A DNA stretch of 51,382 nt, taken from NCBI GenBank assembly GCA_017853275.1, contig JAFMJV010000019.1, positions 1-51,382 on the forward strand. Direction: 5' to 3'. Position 1 is the first letter of the stretch, and every line of letters begins with the position of its first letter. The DNA is from Chloroflexota bacterium (GTDB lineage Bacteria; Chloroflexota; Limnocylindria; Limnocylindrales; CSP1-4). Shown piece after piece: positions 8,981 through 16,789 of the stretch. A program made the translations under genes and the position numbers. The notes beneath the pieces are model-generated. The model was not told the origin of the DNA, ran no database searches, and worked only from the letters and a program-made list of their open reading frames with translations.

Positions 8981-9859
8981 ATGGTCCCGATCGTCCACCG
9001 GGAGCAGCTCTCGCCGAGCGTCACCCGCCTCGTCCTCTCCGCTCCACGGATCGCGCAGGTCCGGAAGCCGGGCCAGTTCGTCATCGTCCGCCTCCGGCCG
9101 GGGGCGGAGCGGATCCCCCTCACGATCGCGGATGCGGATCCGGTGGCCGGGACGATCACCCTCGTCGTCCAGGCCGTGGGCGCCTCCACCCTCGATCTTG
9201 CGGCGCTCCGGGTGGGCGATGCGCTCACGGATGTCGCGGGGCCCCTGGGCGAGCCGACCGAGCTCCTACCCGCGGGGCACGCGGTCTGCGTCGGCGGCGG
9301 GGTGGGGACGGCGGTGGTCCACCCGATCGCGCGCGGCCTTCAGGAGCGCGGTGTCCGGGTGACGAGCGTCATCGGCGGGCGGACCCGCGATCTCGTCATC
9401 TACGCGGAAGAGCTCGCCCGCTGCGGCGAGCTGATCGTGTGCACGGACGACGGCTCCGCGGGACGCCACGGCTTCGTGACGGACGCGCTCGGCGACCTGC
9501 TCACCGCGGGCGGCGTGGACCGCGTCTACGCGGTCGGTCCGGTCCCGATGATGAAGGCGGTCTCCGCGCTCGCGGTGAAGCACGGCGTCCCGGTCGTGGT
9601 CTCGCTCAACGCGATCATGGTGGACGGGACCGGGATGTGCGGCGGCTGCCGGGTGATCATCGGCGGTGAGACCCGCTACGCGTGCGTGGATGGGCCGGAG
9701 TTCGATGGCGCGCGCGTGGACTTCGATCTCCTCACGGACCGGCTCGCGACCTACCGCGCCTTCGAGCGCGAGGCGGTGGACCGGCGCGCCTGCCGGATCG
9801 AGCGGCTCGCCGACGGCGCCCCGGCGCCGGCCCCGGCACCGGCGGGGGCAGCACGATGA
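8981..9859 (+). CDS. FAD/NAD-binding oxidoreductase subunit with [2Fe-2S] site (NfnA/SudB-like)
   Basis: The 292-residue product has the fold of dihydroorotate dehydrogenase electron-transfer subunits and of the small subunit of ferredoxin:NADP oxidoreductase. An FAD-binding barrel covers about residues 1-95 (KPGQFVIVRL, RIPLTIADAD). A nucleotide-binding half follows (CVGGGVGTAVVHP). The cluster motif is DGTGMCGGCRV with a later Cys in YACVDGPEF. The ATG at 8981 places the start at the family position MVPIVHREQLS; in-frame codons upstream to 8813 add an unconvincing Pro/Arg/Gly stretch. Its TGA overlaps the next gene's ATG, so the two subunits are translationally coupled. The pair probably moves electrons between NAD(P)H and a low-potential carrier, but sulfide dehydrogenase or glutamate synthase roles are also open. 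Confidence 0.88.
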   Translation: MVPIVHREQLSPSVTRLVLSAPRIAQVRKPGQFVIVRLRPGAERIPLTIADADPVAGTITLVVQAVGASTLDLAALRVGDALTDVAGPLGEPTELLPAGHAVCVGGGVGTAVVHPIARGLQERGVRVTSVIGGRTRDLVIYAEELARCGELIVCTDDGSAGRHGFVTDALGDLLTAGGVDRVYAVGPVPMMKAVSALAVKHGVPVVVSLNAIMVDGTGMCGGCRVIIGGETRYACVDGPEFDGARVDFDLLTDRLATYRAFEREAVDRRACRIERLADGAPAPAPAPAGAAR

Positions 9860-11301
9860 GCGACCGCCCGCCCCTCGACCCGCGCGCCCGGATGGCGATC
9901 GGCCGGCATGCGATGCCCGAGCGCGACGCCCTCCTCCGCGCGCATGACTTCGGCGAGGTCAATATGGGCTTCACCGAGCTCCTCGCCGTGGCGGAAGCCG
10001 AGCGCTGCCTCCAGTGTCGGAACCCCACCTGCATCGAGGGCTGCCCGGTCCGGGTGAACATCCCCCGCTTCGTCGACCTCCTTGCCCGCGGCGAGATCGC
10101 GGACGCCGCCGCCTCCCTCCTGGATGACAACGCCCTCCCCTGCGTGACCGGGCGCGTCTGCCCCCAGGAGCGCCAGTGCGAGGGTCGCTGCATCCGCGGC
10201 CGAAAGGGCGCCCCCGTCGCGATCGGGTCGCTCGAGCGCTACGTGGCGGACTGGGCGATGGCCCATCCCGATGCCCTCCCCCACCCCACCCCGGGAGCGA
10301 GCGGCCGGCGTGTGGCGATCATCGGCTCCGGCCCCGCGGGGCTCACCGCTGCGGGCGAGCTCGCCCGGGCGGGCCACGCGGTCACGGTCTTCGAGGCCTT
10401 CCACGCGGCGGGCGGGGTCCTCCTCTACGGGATCCCCGAGTTCCGCCTCCCCAAGGGGATCGTGGAGGGGGAGATCGAGCGGCTCCGCGCGGCGGGCGTC
10501 ACCTTCGAGCTCGATGCGATCGTGGGCCGGACCTGGACGCTCGCCGAGCTGCGGGAACGCTTCGACGCGCTCTTCCTCGCCGTGGGCGCCGGGCTCCCCG
10601 TCTTCATGGAGGTCCCGGGCGAGCAGCTGAAGGGCGTCTACAGCGCGAACGAGTACCTCACCCGGGTCAACCTGATGGGCGCCTGGCAGCGCGACGCGGA
10701 GACCCCCGTCCTCCACGGGCAACGGGTCGCGGTGGTGGGGGGCGGGAACGTGGCGATGGATGCCGTGCGGACCGCCCTCCGGATGGGTGCCGCAGAGGCG
10801 ACGATCGTCTACCGGCGCGGCGAGGACGAGCTCCCCGCCCGCGCGGAGGAGGCGCATCACGCGCGCGCGGAGGGGGTCCGCTTCGCGTGGCTCACGGCAC
10901 CGGTCGCGGTCCTCGGCGACGCGGACGGCTGGGTGCGCGCCATGCGCTGCACGCGGATGGAGCTGACGGATCCGGACGCCTCGGGCCGGCGCGGCGTCCG
11001 CCCGATCCCCGGCGCGGAGGTCGAGATCCCGTGCGAGATCGTCGTGGTGGCGATCGGGACCCGGGCGAACCCGCTCCTCACCGCGTCCGAGCCCGGCCTC
11101 ACGGTGAACGAATGGGGCTACCTCGTGGTGGACGAGGACGGGATGACGAGCCTGCCGGGGGTCTTCGCGGGCGGGGATATCGTCCGCGGCGCCGCCACGG
11201 TGATCCTCGCGATGGGCGACGGGAAGCGGGCGGCGGCGGCGATCGGCCGCTACTTCGCCCGGCTCGACACGCTCGGCGCGGAGGCCGCCGTCCCCGCCTG
11301 A
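9856..11301 (+). CDS. gltA: NADPH-dependent glutamate synthase / NfnB-SudA type flavoprotein
   Basis: The 481-residue protein matches the GltA/NfnB/SudA flavoprotein family, usually 460-490 residues. The N-terminal Fe-S domain has CLQCRNPTCIEGCP near residues 51-64 and PCVTGRVCPQERQCEGRC near 95-112. An FAD-binding Rossmann motif (IIGSGPAGLTAAGELA) starts near residue 153, and an NAD(P)H-binding motif (VAVVGGGNVAMDAVRTAL) near 290. GVFAGGDIVRG near the C-terminus closes the FAD site. The ATG overlaps the upstream stop. With the small subunit next door and no glutamate synthase glutaminase/FMN gene in view, a bifurcating NfnAB-like or sulfide dehydrogenase role is more likely than glutamate synthesis. 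Its last 52 bp overlap the 3' end of the opposite-strand gene. Confidence 0.88.
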   Translation: MSDRPPLDPRARMAIGRHAMPERDALLRAHDFGEVNMGFTELLAVAEAERCLQCRNPTCIEGCPVRVNIPRFVDLLARGEIADAAASLLDDNALPCVTGRVCPQERQCEGRCIRGRKGAPVAIGSLERYVADWAMAHPDALPHPTPGASGRRVAIIGSGPAGLTAAGELARAGHAVTVFEAFHAAGGVLLYGIPEFRLPKGIVEGEIERLRAAGVTFELDAIVGRTWTLAELRERFDALFLAVGAGLPVFMEVPGEQLKGVYSANEYLTRVNLMGAWQRDAETPVLHGQRVAVVGGGNVAMDAVRTALRMGAAEATIVYRRGEDELPARAEEAHHARAEGVRFAWLTAPVAVLGDADGWVRAMRCTRMELTDPDASGRRGVRPIPGAEVEIPCEIVVVAIGTRANPLLTASEPGLTVNEWGYLVVDEDGMTSLPGVFAGGDIVRGAATVILAMGDGKRAAAAIGRYFARLDTLGAEAAVPA

Positions 11302-12446
11302 GCGCCGGGCTCCCCCCGGGCGAGGAGGAGCGGGACCAGGACCACCACGAGCGGGAGCGGGGTGAGCCCCACGACCCCGCCGATCGGCCACGCGAGCGCG
11401 AGCCCCCAGGCCAGGACGACCCGCGTCCGCGCGGCGGGCGGCCACCCGGCGCGTGCGGCCCGTGCGGCAAGGACGGCGAGCGCGGGGAGGAGGAGCGTGG
11501 CGTCGTAGACCCAGGCGTGCGGGCTCACCGCGACCCCCACGGCGAGGGCGAGCGCGCCCGCCTCCACCGGGGGGAGACGGCGGAGCGCCGGGAGCACCGC
11601 CACGAGCAGGGCGATCCCCGCGGCCCAGCCCGCGAGGGCGAGCGGTGCGAACCCCGTGACGAGCGCCAGGCGCGCCCCGATCGCGGGAAGCCCGATCGCC
11701 TGCCAGCCGTTCGCCGCCATGTCCGCCCCGGAGTAGCCGCGGATCGCCGCGAGCCAGGCGGCGGGCCAGGCAAGGTCACCGCCCGTGGCGAGGACCCCCG
11801 CGAGGTAGTGGACCCCGCCCGCCAGCGCGACCGCCGCGAGGACGCGACCCCAGCCGCGGAGAAGGGCGAGCCCGGCGAGCGGCGCCCCGAGCTGGGGCTT
11901 GTAGCCGAGGAGGCCGGCGAGGATCCCCGCGAGGATCGGCCGTCCGCCGGCGAGCGCCCGGAGGGAGAGGACGGCGAGGAGGAGGGCGAGCGTGGCGTTC
12001 TGGCCGGAGGCGACGCTCGCCGCCGCGGGCGCCCAGGCGAGCGCGGCGAGGATGAGAAGCCGGCGCGGGATCCCCACCAGCGGCGCACCGAGGATCGCGG
12101 CCGCGACGAGGGCGCCCGCCATGAGGAGGACGTGGACGATCCCCGCCGCGGCGTAGGGCAGCGCGGCGAGCGGCGCGTAGAGGAGGGCGATCCCCGGCGG
12201 GTAGACGAAGGGGGTCGGCGGGAGGCCGTTCGCCGCCTGGAAGGTCGCGACCGCGGCGAGCGAGGTGAGCTCCGGGCTCCCCGCGAGCCGGCCCGCCGTC
12301 CAGAAGGCGGCGAGGTCGAGCCAGCCGCGGGCGGGGACACCAAGAAGGGGAAGCCAGGCCGCGACGATCGCGGCCGCCCCCCAGAGGCGGAGGCGGGCCG
12401 GGGTCCAGGGACCCGCGTGCACCTCCTCCGCCGGTGCGCCGGTCAC
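11250..12446 (-). CDS. GT87 (DUF2029)-like polytopic membrane glycosyltransferase
   Basis: The 398-residue product is highly hydrophobic, with roughly ten predicted membrane segments rich in Ala, Leu and Gly. An early Asp-containing loop (GWLDLAAFWTAGR) and a following PFVYPPGIALLYAPLA segment are typical of GT87/DUF2029 proteins, which use polyprenyl-phosphate sugars at the outer face of the membrane. GLLGYKPQLG in the middle is also characteristic. I chose the GTG at 12446 because it overlaps the glycyl-tRNA synthetase stop (GTGA); codons upstream belong to glyQS. The 3' end runs 52 bp into gltA on the opposite strand. Substrate unknown. Confidence 0.72.
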   Translation of the reverse strand: MTGAPAEEVHAGPWTPARLRLWGAAAIVAAWLPLLGVPARGWLDLAAFWTAGRLAGSPELTSLAAVATFQAANGLPPTPFVYPPGIALLYAPLAALPYAAAGIVHVLLMAGALVAAAILGAPLVGIPRRLLILAALAWAPAAASVASGQNATLALLLAVLSLRALAGGRPILAGILAGLLGYKPQLGAPLAGLALLRGWGRVLAAVALAGGVHYLAGVLATGGDLAWPAAWLAAIRGYSGADMAANGWQAIGLPAIGARLALVTGFAPLALAGWAAGIALLVAVLPALRRLPPVEAGALALAVGVAVSPHAWVYDATLLLPALAVLAARAARAGWPPAARTRVVLAWGLALAWPIGGVVGLTPLPLVVVLVPLLLARGEPGAQAGTAASAPSVSSRAK

Positions 12447-13864
12447 CCCTGGCGCGCCGCCTCCATCCGGTCGAGGATCGCGCGCCGGATCCCCTCCACG
12501 GGGATCCGCTCCTGGGTCATCGAGTCGCGGTCCCGGACGGTGACCGCACCATCCTCGAGCGACTCCACGTCCACCGTGACGCACCAGGGCGTCCCGATCT
12601 CGTCCTGGCGCCGGTAGAGCTTGCCGATCGCGGCGGTGTCGTCATAGACCGCCATCACGTCCCGGCGCAGGTCGTCCTTGATCCGGTGGCAGAGCTCCAC
12701 GATCTCCGGCCGCTTCTTGAGGAGCGGCAGGACGGCGACCTTGTAGGGGGCCAGATCGGGGTGGAGCCGGAGGACGACGCGCGTCTCGTCCCGGACCTGC
12801 TCCTCGCGGTAGCTGTCGATGAGGAAGGTGAAGGCGGCCCGGTCCGCACCGGCCGCGGCCTCCACGATCCAGGGGATGAAGTGCTCTTCCGTGGCCGGGT
12901 CGAAGTACTCGAGGTTCTCACCCGAGGACTTCGCGTGGTTGCCGAGGTCGAAGTCACCCCGGTTGTGGACGCCCTCGAGCTCCTTCCAGCCGAACGGGAA
13001 GCGGTACTCCACGTCCACGGCCTTCTTCGCGTAGTGGGCGAGCTCGTCCGGCGCGTGCTCCCGGAAGCGGAGGCGGGACGGGGTGACGCCGTAGCGCGCG
13101 TACCACGCCATGCGCTTGGGGAGCCACTCGTCGAAGGCGGCGGAGGCCGGGTCGCCGGGCCGCACGAAGTACTGCATCTCCATCTGCTCGAACTCGCGCA
13201 TCCGGAAGACGAAGTTGCCGGGGCTGATCTCGTTGCGGAAGCTCTTCCCGATCTGGGCGATGCCGAAGGGGAGCTTCTTGCGGCTCGACTGCTGGACGTT
13301 CTTGAAGTTCACGTACGAGCCCTGGGCGGTCTCGGGGCGGAGATAGACGATCGCCGCCTCCTCCTCCACCGGCCCCATGTAGGTCTTGAACATGAGGTTG
13401 AAGCGGCGCGGGGCGGAGAGCTTCCCCTCGTCCACCGGGCAGCGCAGGCCGAGCCGCTCCACGATCGTCTCGTCCCGCAGATCCGTGGCCGTCAGCTCGC
13501 CGGTCCCCGGCAGCTCGTCCAGGCGGAAGCGGCGGCGGCAGGCGGCGCACTCCACCAGCGGGTCGGAGAACGATCCCACGTGGCCGGAGGTGACCCAGAC
13601 CTGGGGGTGCATGAGGATCCCGGCATCCAGGCCCACGATGTCATCCCGGTCCTGGACCATCGCGCGCCACCAGGCGCGCTTCACGTTGTTCTTCAGCTCC
13701 ACCCCGAGCGGGCCGTAATCCCAGACCGCGTTGATCCCGCCGTAGATCTCCGAGCTGGGATAGACGAAGCCGCGGCGCTTGGCGAGCGAGACGATCGTCT
13801 CGAGGTTCGCGACGGCAGGGCCGGGATCCGCGCCGAGCGCGGCGGGATCGGTGGGGATGGACAC
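12443..13864 (-). CDS. glyQS: Glycyl-tRNA synthetase, single-chain alpha2 type
   Basis: This class II aminoacyl-tRNA synthetase charges tRNA-Gly with glycine. The 473-residue chain has the N-terminal GFVYPSSEIYGG and DYGPLG signatures, the zinc-site region beginning ECAACRRRF, motif 2 (FRNEISPGNFVFRMREFEQ), motif 3 near GADRAAFTFL, and a C-terminal anticodon-binding domain (LAPYKVAVLPLL). It is the archaeal/eukaryote-like homodimer form, not the alpha2beta2 GlyQ/GlyS enzyme. The GTG at 13864 is preceded by GGAGGT at 5-nt spacing; upstream in-frame codons are low-complexity. The downstream glycosyltransferase overlaps its stop. Confidence 0.95.
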   Translation of the reverse strand: MSIPTDPAALGADPGPAVANLETIVSLAKRRGFVYPSSEIYGGINAVWDYGPLGVELKNNVKRAWWRAMVQDRDDIVGLDAGILMHPQVWVTSGHVGSFSDPLVECAACRRRFRLDELPGTGELTATDLRDETIVERLGLRCPVDEGKLSAPRRFNLMFKTYMGPVEEEAAIVYLRPETAQGSYVNFKNVQQSSRKKLPFGIAQIGKSFRNEISPGNFVFRMREFEQMEMQYFVRPGDPASAAFDEWLPKRMAWYARYGVTPSRLRFREHAPDELAHYAKKAVDVEYRFPFGWKELEGVHNRGDFDLGNHAKSSGENLEYFDPATEEHFIPWIVEAAAGADRAAFTFLIDSYREEQVRDETRVVLRLHPDLAPYKVAVLPLLKKRPEIVELCHRIKDDLRRDVMAVYDDTAAIGKLYRRQDEIGTPWCVTVDVESLEDGAVTVRDRDSMTQERIPVEGIRRAILDRMEAARQG

Positions 13865-13930
13865 GAGGACCTCCAGGTGACGCCGGCGGTGGCAGTGCCG
13901 GTCGGGAGGCGTGATTGTCGCAGGGACGAG

Positions 13931-13956
13931 CGGACGGCGCCCGTGGGCGCCGTCCG
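13931..13956 (-). terminator. 12-bp GC hairpin after the small secreted protein gene
   Basis: CGGACGGCGCCC at 13931-13942 is exactly complementary to 13945-13956, leaving a tight loop. It lies 42 nt past the stop of the secreted-protein gene and 67 nt before the glyQS start. The following bases are not T-rich, so termination would rest on stem stability. Confidence 0.5.
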
Positions 13957-13997
13957 GGGTTCGCGCGGTGAGCGGGCGGCTTGCCCGCCGGGAGCGG

Positions 13998-14606
13998 CTA
14001 GAAGTGGAAGTTCGCCTTGCAGTAGCCGGTGCTTCCCTCGGAGCCGATGTCATAGAGGGCAGCTCCGGGGTTCGCATGGCGGTAGACCTGCATGCGGCCC
14101 TTGAGCACACCCACGACCGACGTCCCGTCCGACCCGTAGTAGGTGAGCTGGATGACGATCCGGTAGCGGGCGCCGTTGTTCGTCACCGGCGAGCCGAAGA
14201 CGAAGTCGCGGTTCCCGAAGAAGGTCGCCTCCGTGGAGCTCGCCAGCTGCCGCTTCTCGGTGCTCGTGTAGACCGAGGAGTAGACGACCGACCCCAGCGA
14301 CTGCCGCGTCACGATGTAGCGGTAGCCGACATACCGCTTCGCGCTGCTCGGATGGTGGGCGTAGAAGCCCTTGGTGCGGATCCGCTCGAGGCCCTCCGAG
14401 GCCGCGCTCGCGGCGTCTCGATAGGTGCACCGGACGCCCGGTGCCCCGGCGGTGTCCGTGACCGAGACGACCCCCGTGACGCCACTGGTCGAGTAGACCT
14501 GGAAGGCTCCGGCCGGAGCCGACGCACCGAGGACGGCGACCGCCCCGAGGGCGAGGACCGCCACGGAGCGGCGCACCCGGGCGGCCCCACGCGAACGGAT
14601 CAGCAC
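13998..14606 (-). CDS. Small secreted protein of unknown function
   Basis: The product has 202 residues. It starts with a basic segment, a Val/Ala/Leu core and a PAGA^F cleavage site, so it is exported. The mature part is rich in Tyr, Ser, Thr and Gly and looks beta-stranded (RYVGYRYIVTRQ, YRIVIQLTYYGSDG), ending in YCKANFHF. It has two Cys residues (in RCTYRDA and GYCKANF), which could form one disulfide. I chose the GTG at 14606 with a GGAGGG ribosome site nine bases upstream; an upstream ATG at 14672 would spoil the signal peptide. I do not recognise a family. It is flanked by a hairpin at 13931-13956 and appears monocistronic. Confidence 0.7.
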   Translation of the reverse strand: MLIRSRGAARVRRSVAVLALGAVAVLGASAPAGAFQVYSTSGVTGVVSVTDTAGAPGVRCTYRDAASAASEGLERIRTKGFYAHHPSSAKRYVGYRYIVTRQSLGSVVYSSVYTSTEKRQLASSTEATFFGNRDFVFGSPVTNNGARYRIVIQLTYYGSDGTSVVGVLKGRMQVYRHANPGAALYDIGSEGSTGYCKANFHF

Positions 14607-14739
14607 GATGAACGACCCTCCTGCTCGACGGACCGGAAGCGGGCACGACACCCGACCCCGGGAGCCGGCCATCTCCGCCGGCCGCCCTGCGGTGCATCAT
14701 GCGCCATCCCGTCGCGCCGGGGCAAGGGAGGCGCGGGCC

Positions 14740-15246
14740 CTACTCCCCGAAGCCCTCGAGGAGATCGGAGAAGAAGCTCTTCCGCTTCTTCCCCGGCGCC
14801 TGGGGAGCGGGGGCGTATCCCTGCGGTGGCGGCGCGTACCCGGGGGGCGGACCGGACGGGACGTAGCCGGGAGGAGGCTGCGGCGGCTGCCATCCGGGCG
14901 GCGGGCCGGCCGGGGGTGCCGGGGGCGGACCGGGGGGCGGTCCCCAGCCCGGCGTGGGCGGAGGTGCGGCGACCTCGCGCCAGCCGGGATCCGCGCTCAC
15001 GGAGCGGCGGCGGCGCCGGTCGTCGTCGTCATCGTCATCATCGTCGTCGTCATCGTCCCAGCGGTCGTCGCTTCGGGCATCGAGGGCGACGAGCCGCTCC
15101 AGCTCCCCGTGATCGAGGAAGACGCCGCCGCAGCCGCGGCACTGGTCCACCACGACCCCGGCGCGCTCGAGGACGCGCATCGGGGCCCGGCAGCGCGGAC
15201 AGGCGATCGGGGGGTGGGCAGAGGACGCCTGGAAGGGCGGGAGCAT
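14740..15246 (-). CDS. TFIIB-type zinc-ribbon protein with poly-Asp run and Pro-rich tail
   Basis: The 168-residue protein begins with a zf-TFIIB-like ribbon: CPRCRAP near residue 16 and QCRGCGGVFLDHGELERL near 35. This family is common and poorly understood. It then carries 13 consecutive Asp followed directly by five Arg, and a Pro/Gly-rich tail with repeated PPPGY and PPGW elements, ending in a short basic-acidic segment (KKRKSFFSDLLEGFGE). The ATG at 15246 has GGAGGT five bases upstream. It follows terC on the same strand with a 63-bp gap, so co-transcription is possible. No membrane segment is seen; function unknown. Confidence 0.8.
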   Translation of the reverse strand: MLPPFQASSAHPPIACPRCRAPMRVLERAGVVVDQCRGCGGVFLDHGELERLVALDARSDDRWDDDDDDDDDDDDDRRRRRSVSADPGWREVAAPPPTPGWGPPPGPPPAPPAGPPPGWQPPQPPPGYVPSGPPPGYAPPPQGYAPAPQAPGKKRKSFFSDLLEGFGE

Positions 15247-15309
15247 GAGGACCTCCGTTCCGTGGCTGGGATGGCTGGGGTCGGGCAGACGCCGCGGGCG
15301 GCGCCCCGG

Positions 15310-16266
15310 TCAGTGCGCGGCGGGGCCGGCCGACTCCGCGGAGGCCGCGGGGGCCAGCCCGCGCGTCCGGTAGAGCGAGTAGCCGATGGAGACCGCGAGG
15401 ATCCCCACGATCACCGCGAGCGAGACGAAGACGGGCATCTTGTAGAAGTCGCTGATGAGGATCTTCACGCCCGCGAAGACGAGGAGCGCGGAGAGCCCGA
15501 GCTTGAGATACGCGAACCGGTCGATGAGGCCCGCGAGCATGAAGTAGAGCGAGCGGAGCCCGAGGATCGCGAAGGCGTTGGAGCTGAAGACGATGAAGGG
15601 GTCCGTGGTGATCGCGAAGATCGCGGGGATCGAGTCGATCGCGAAGAGGATGTCGCTCGTCTCGATGACCACGAGGACCGCGAAGAGCGGGGTCGCGATG
15701 CGCCGCCCGTTCTCGCGCGTGAAGAAGCGCTGGCCGTGGTACTCCTTGCCGACCGGGATGATCCGGCGCATGAGCCGCAGGACCGGGTTCTTCTCCGGGT
15801 CCACACCGTGGCCCTTGGAGCGGGCCATCTTCCAGCCGGTAAGGAGGAGGATGCCGCCGAAGATGTAGATCGTGAAGTGGAAGGCGTCCAGGAGCGCGGA
15901 TCCGGCCACGATGAAGATCGCGCGGAAGACGATCGCGCCGAGCACCCCGTAGAAGAGGAGCCGGTGCTGGTACTGCGCCGGGACGAGGAAGTAGCCGAAG
16001 ATCATCGCGAAGAGGAAGACGTTGTCCATGGACAGCGACTTCTCGATCGCGTAGCCGGCGAGGTACTCGCCGCCCGCCTGGGGACCGAGCCAGATCCAGA
16101 CGAGCCCGCCGAAGGCAAGGCCGAGCCCGATCCAGACGACCGACCAGACCGCCGCCTCGCGGAAGGAGACGGCGTGCGCCTCCCGGTGGAAGACGAAGAG
16201 GTCGAGGCAGAGGAAGAAGGTGATGATCCCGGCGAGGATCAGCCACAGGGTGAGGTCGGCGGTCAC
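15310..16266 (-). CDS. terC: TerC-family integral membrane protein, probable Mn2+ exporter
   Basis: The 318-residue protein has about nine membrane segments and the acidic signatures of the TerC/Alx family: FLCLDLFVFHREAH near the N-terminus, EKSLSMDNVFLFA, and ETSDILFAIDSIPAIFAIT. These acidic residues inside helices are thought to carry metal. Some relatives, such as Alx, export manganese. I chose the GTG at 16266 because AAGGAG lies five bases upstream; a GTG at 16287 would add seven residues. A TTGACA promoter and a yybP-ykoY-like leader precede the gene, which strongly suggests control by Mn2+. Confidence 0.9.
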   Translation of the reverse strand: MTADLTLWLILAGIITFFLCLDLFVFHREAHAVSFREAAVWSVVWIGLGLAFGGLVWIWLGPQAGGEYLAGYAIEKSLSMDNVFLFAMIFGYFLVPAQYQHRLLFYGVLGAIVFRAIFIVAGSALLDAFHFTIYIFGGILLLTGWKMARSKGHGVDPEKNPVLRLMRRIIPVGKEYHGQRFFTRENGRRIATPLFAVLVVIETSDILFAIDSIPAIFAITTDPFIVFSSNAFAILGLRSLYFMLAGLIDRFAYLKLGLSALLVFAGVKILISDFYKMPVFVSLAVIVGILAVSIGYSLYRTRGLAPAASAESAGPAAH

Positions 16267-16294
16267 GGAGACTCCTTCGGCACGCACGATGGCG

Positions 16295-16400
16295 CCGAGA
16301 GTCTCCCCCGGCCCTCAGGGATGAGGGTCGGCGGCCGCGGGACCGGCAACAAGCCGGACCGGACTGACGCGGACCGCCCGGGAGGGGTACTCCCCCTCGG
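16295..16400 (-). ncRNA. Candidate yybP-ykoY (Mn2+) riboswitch in the terC leader
   Basis: The minus-strand leader begins with CCGAG followed by GGGGAGTA, the hallmark 5' strand of this aptamer. It continues through a GTCAGT loop and a CCCTCA/TGAGGG arm, and ends with GGGGAGACTCTCGG. CTCGG at the end pairs with the opening CCGAG to close the first helix. TerC-family genes are a classic target of this riboswitch class. The 3' strand (16299-16306, GGAGACTC) can alternatively pair with 16267-16274, directly before the GTG, which suggests translational control. Confidence 0.75.
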
Positions 16401-16409
16401 AATGGGCGA

Positions 16410-16439
16410 AGGATAGCGGCGGCGTGGAAACCCTGTCAA
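16410..16439 (-). promoter_or_regulatory. Housekeeping promoter of terC
   Basis: TTGACA at 16439-16434 and TATCCT at 16415-16410 are separated by 18 bp. Transcription would start about 10 nt before the riboswitch, which fits the aptamer's 5' end. Confidence 0.75.
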
Positions 16440-16449
16440 ATCATTCCTG

Positions 16450-16455
16450 TATCCT
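16450..16455 (+). promoter_or_regulatory. -10 box of the winged-helix gene; leaderless start likely
   Basis: TATCCT ends seven bases before the ATG at 16463, so transcription would start at or beside the start codon. No good -35 box or Shine-Dalgarno site is visible. Confidence 0.5.
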
Positions 16456-16462
16456 GCGCCCC

Positions 16463-16786
16463 ATGAGTGACTCCGGCGCCCTCCCCGGCAGGGAGTCCGG
16501 CCACCGCTGGACCTTCCTCACGAACCACGCGCACGTCCTCCTGTGCATCACGGCGGACCCGGAGATCCGGGTCCGCGAGCTCGCCTTCCGGATCGGGATC
16601 ACGGAGCGCGCCGTCCAGCGGATCCTCGCGGACCTGGAGGCCGGCGGCTTCCTCCTCCGTGAGCGCGTGGGGCGCCGGACCCACTACCGCCTCTCCCTGG
16701 ACCGCCCGATGCGCCACCCCGTGGAGGCGTCCCGGGACGTGCGCGTCATCGTGGAGGCGCTCCTTCCGGAGCCCGGGCCGGCCTGA
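16463..16786 (+). CDS. Winged-helix DNA-binding regulator (MarR/ArsR-like)
   Basis: The 107-residue protein has a central winged helix-turn-helix. RVRELAFRIGITERAVQRIL gives the two helices of the HTH; the wing follows at LLRERVGRRTHYRLSL. An aromatic N-terminal helix precedes it (HRWTFLTNHAHVLLCI). No metal or ligand motif is clear. The ATG at 16463 lies seven bases after a TATCCT box at 16450-16455, so the mRNA may be leaderless. It is divergent from terC, with the promoters nearly abutting, and so could control terC, but nothing proves it. Its stop is three bases from the convergent recO stop. Confidence 0.8.
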   Translation: MSDSGALPGRESGHRWTFLTNHAHVLLCITADPEIRVRELAFRIGITERAVQRILADLEAGGFLLRERVGRRTHYRLSLDRPMRHPVEASRDVRVIVEALLPEPGPA

Positions 16787-16789
16787 GGC

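Noticed and set aside
10176-12617. 813-residue plus-strand open frame
   Set aside because: It overlaps gltA in another frame and the glycosyltransferase antisense. The product is Arg/Gly/Asp-rich without any family match.
13865-13997. T-box leader for glyQS
   Set aside because: No T-box sequence (such as GGGTGGNACCGCG) or specifier stem is visible; a plain ribosome site precedes the GTG.
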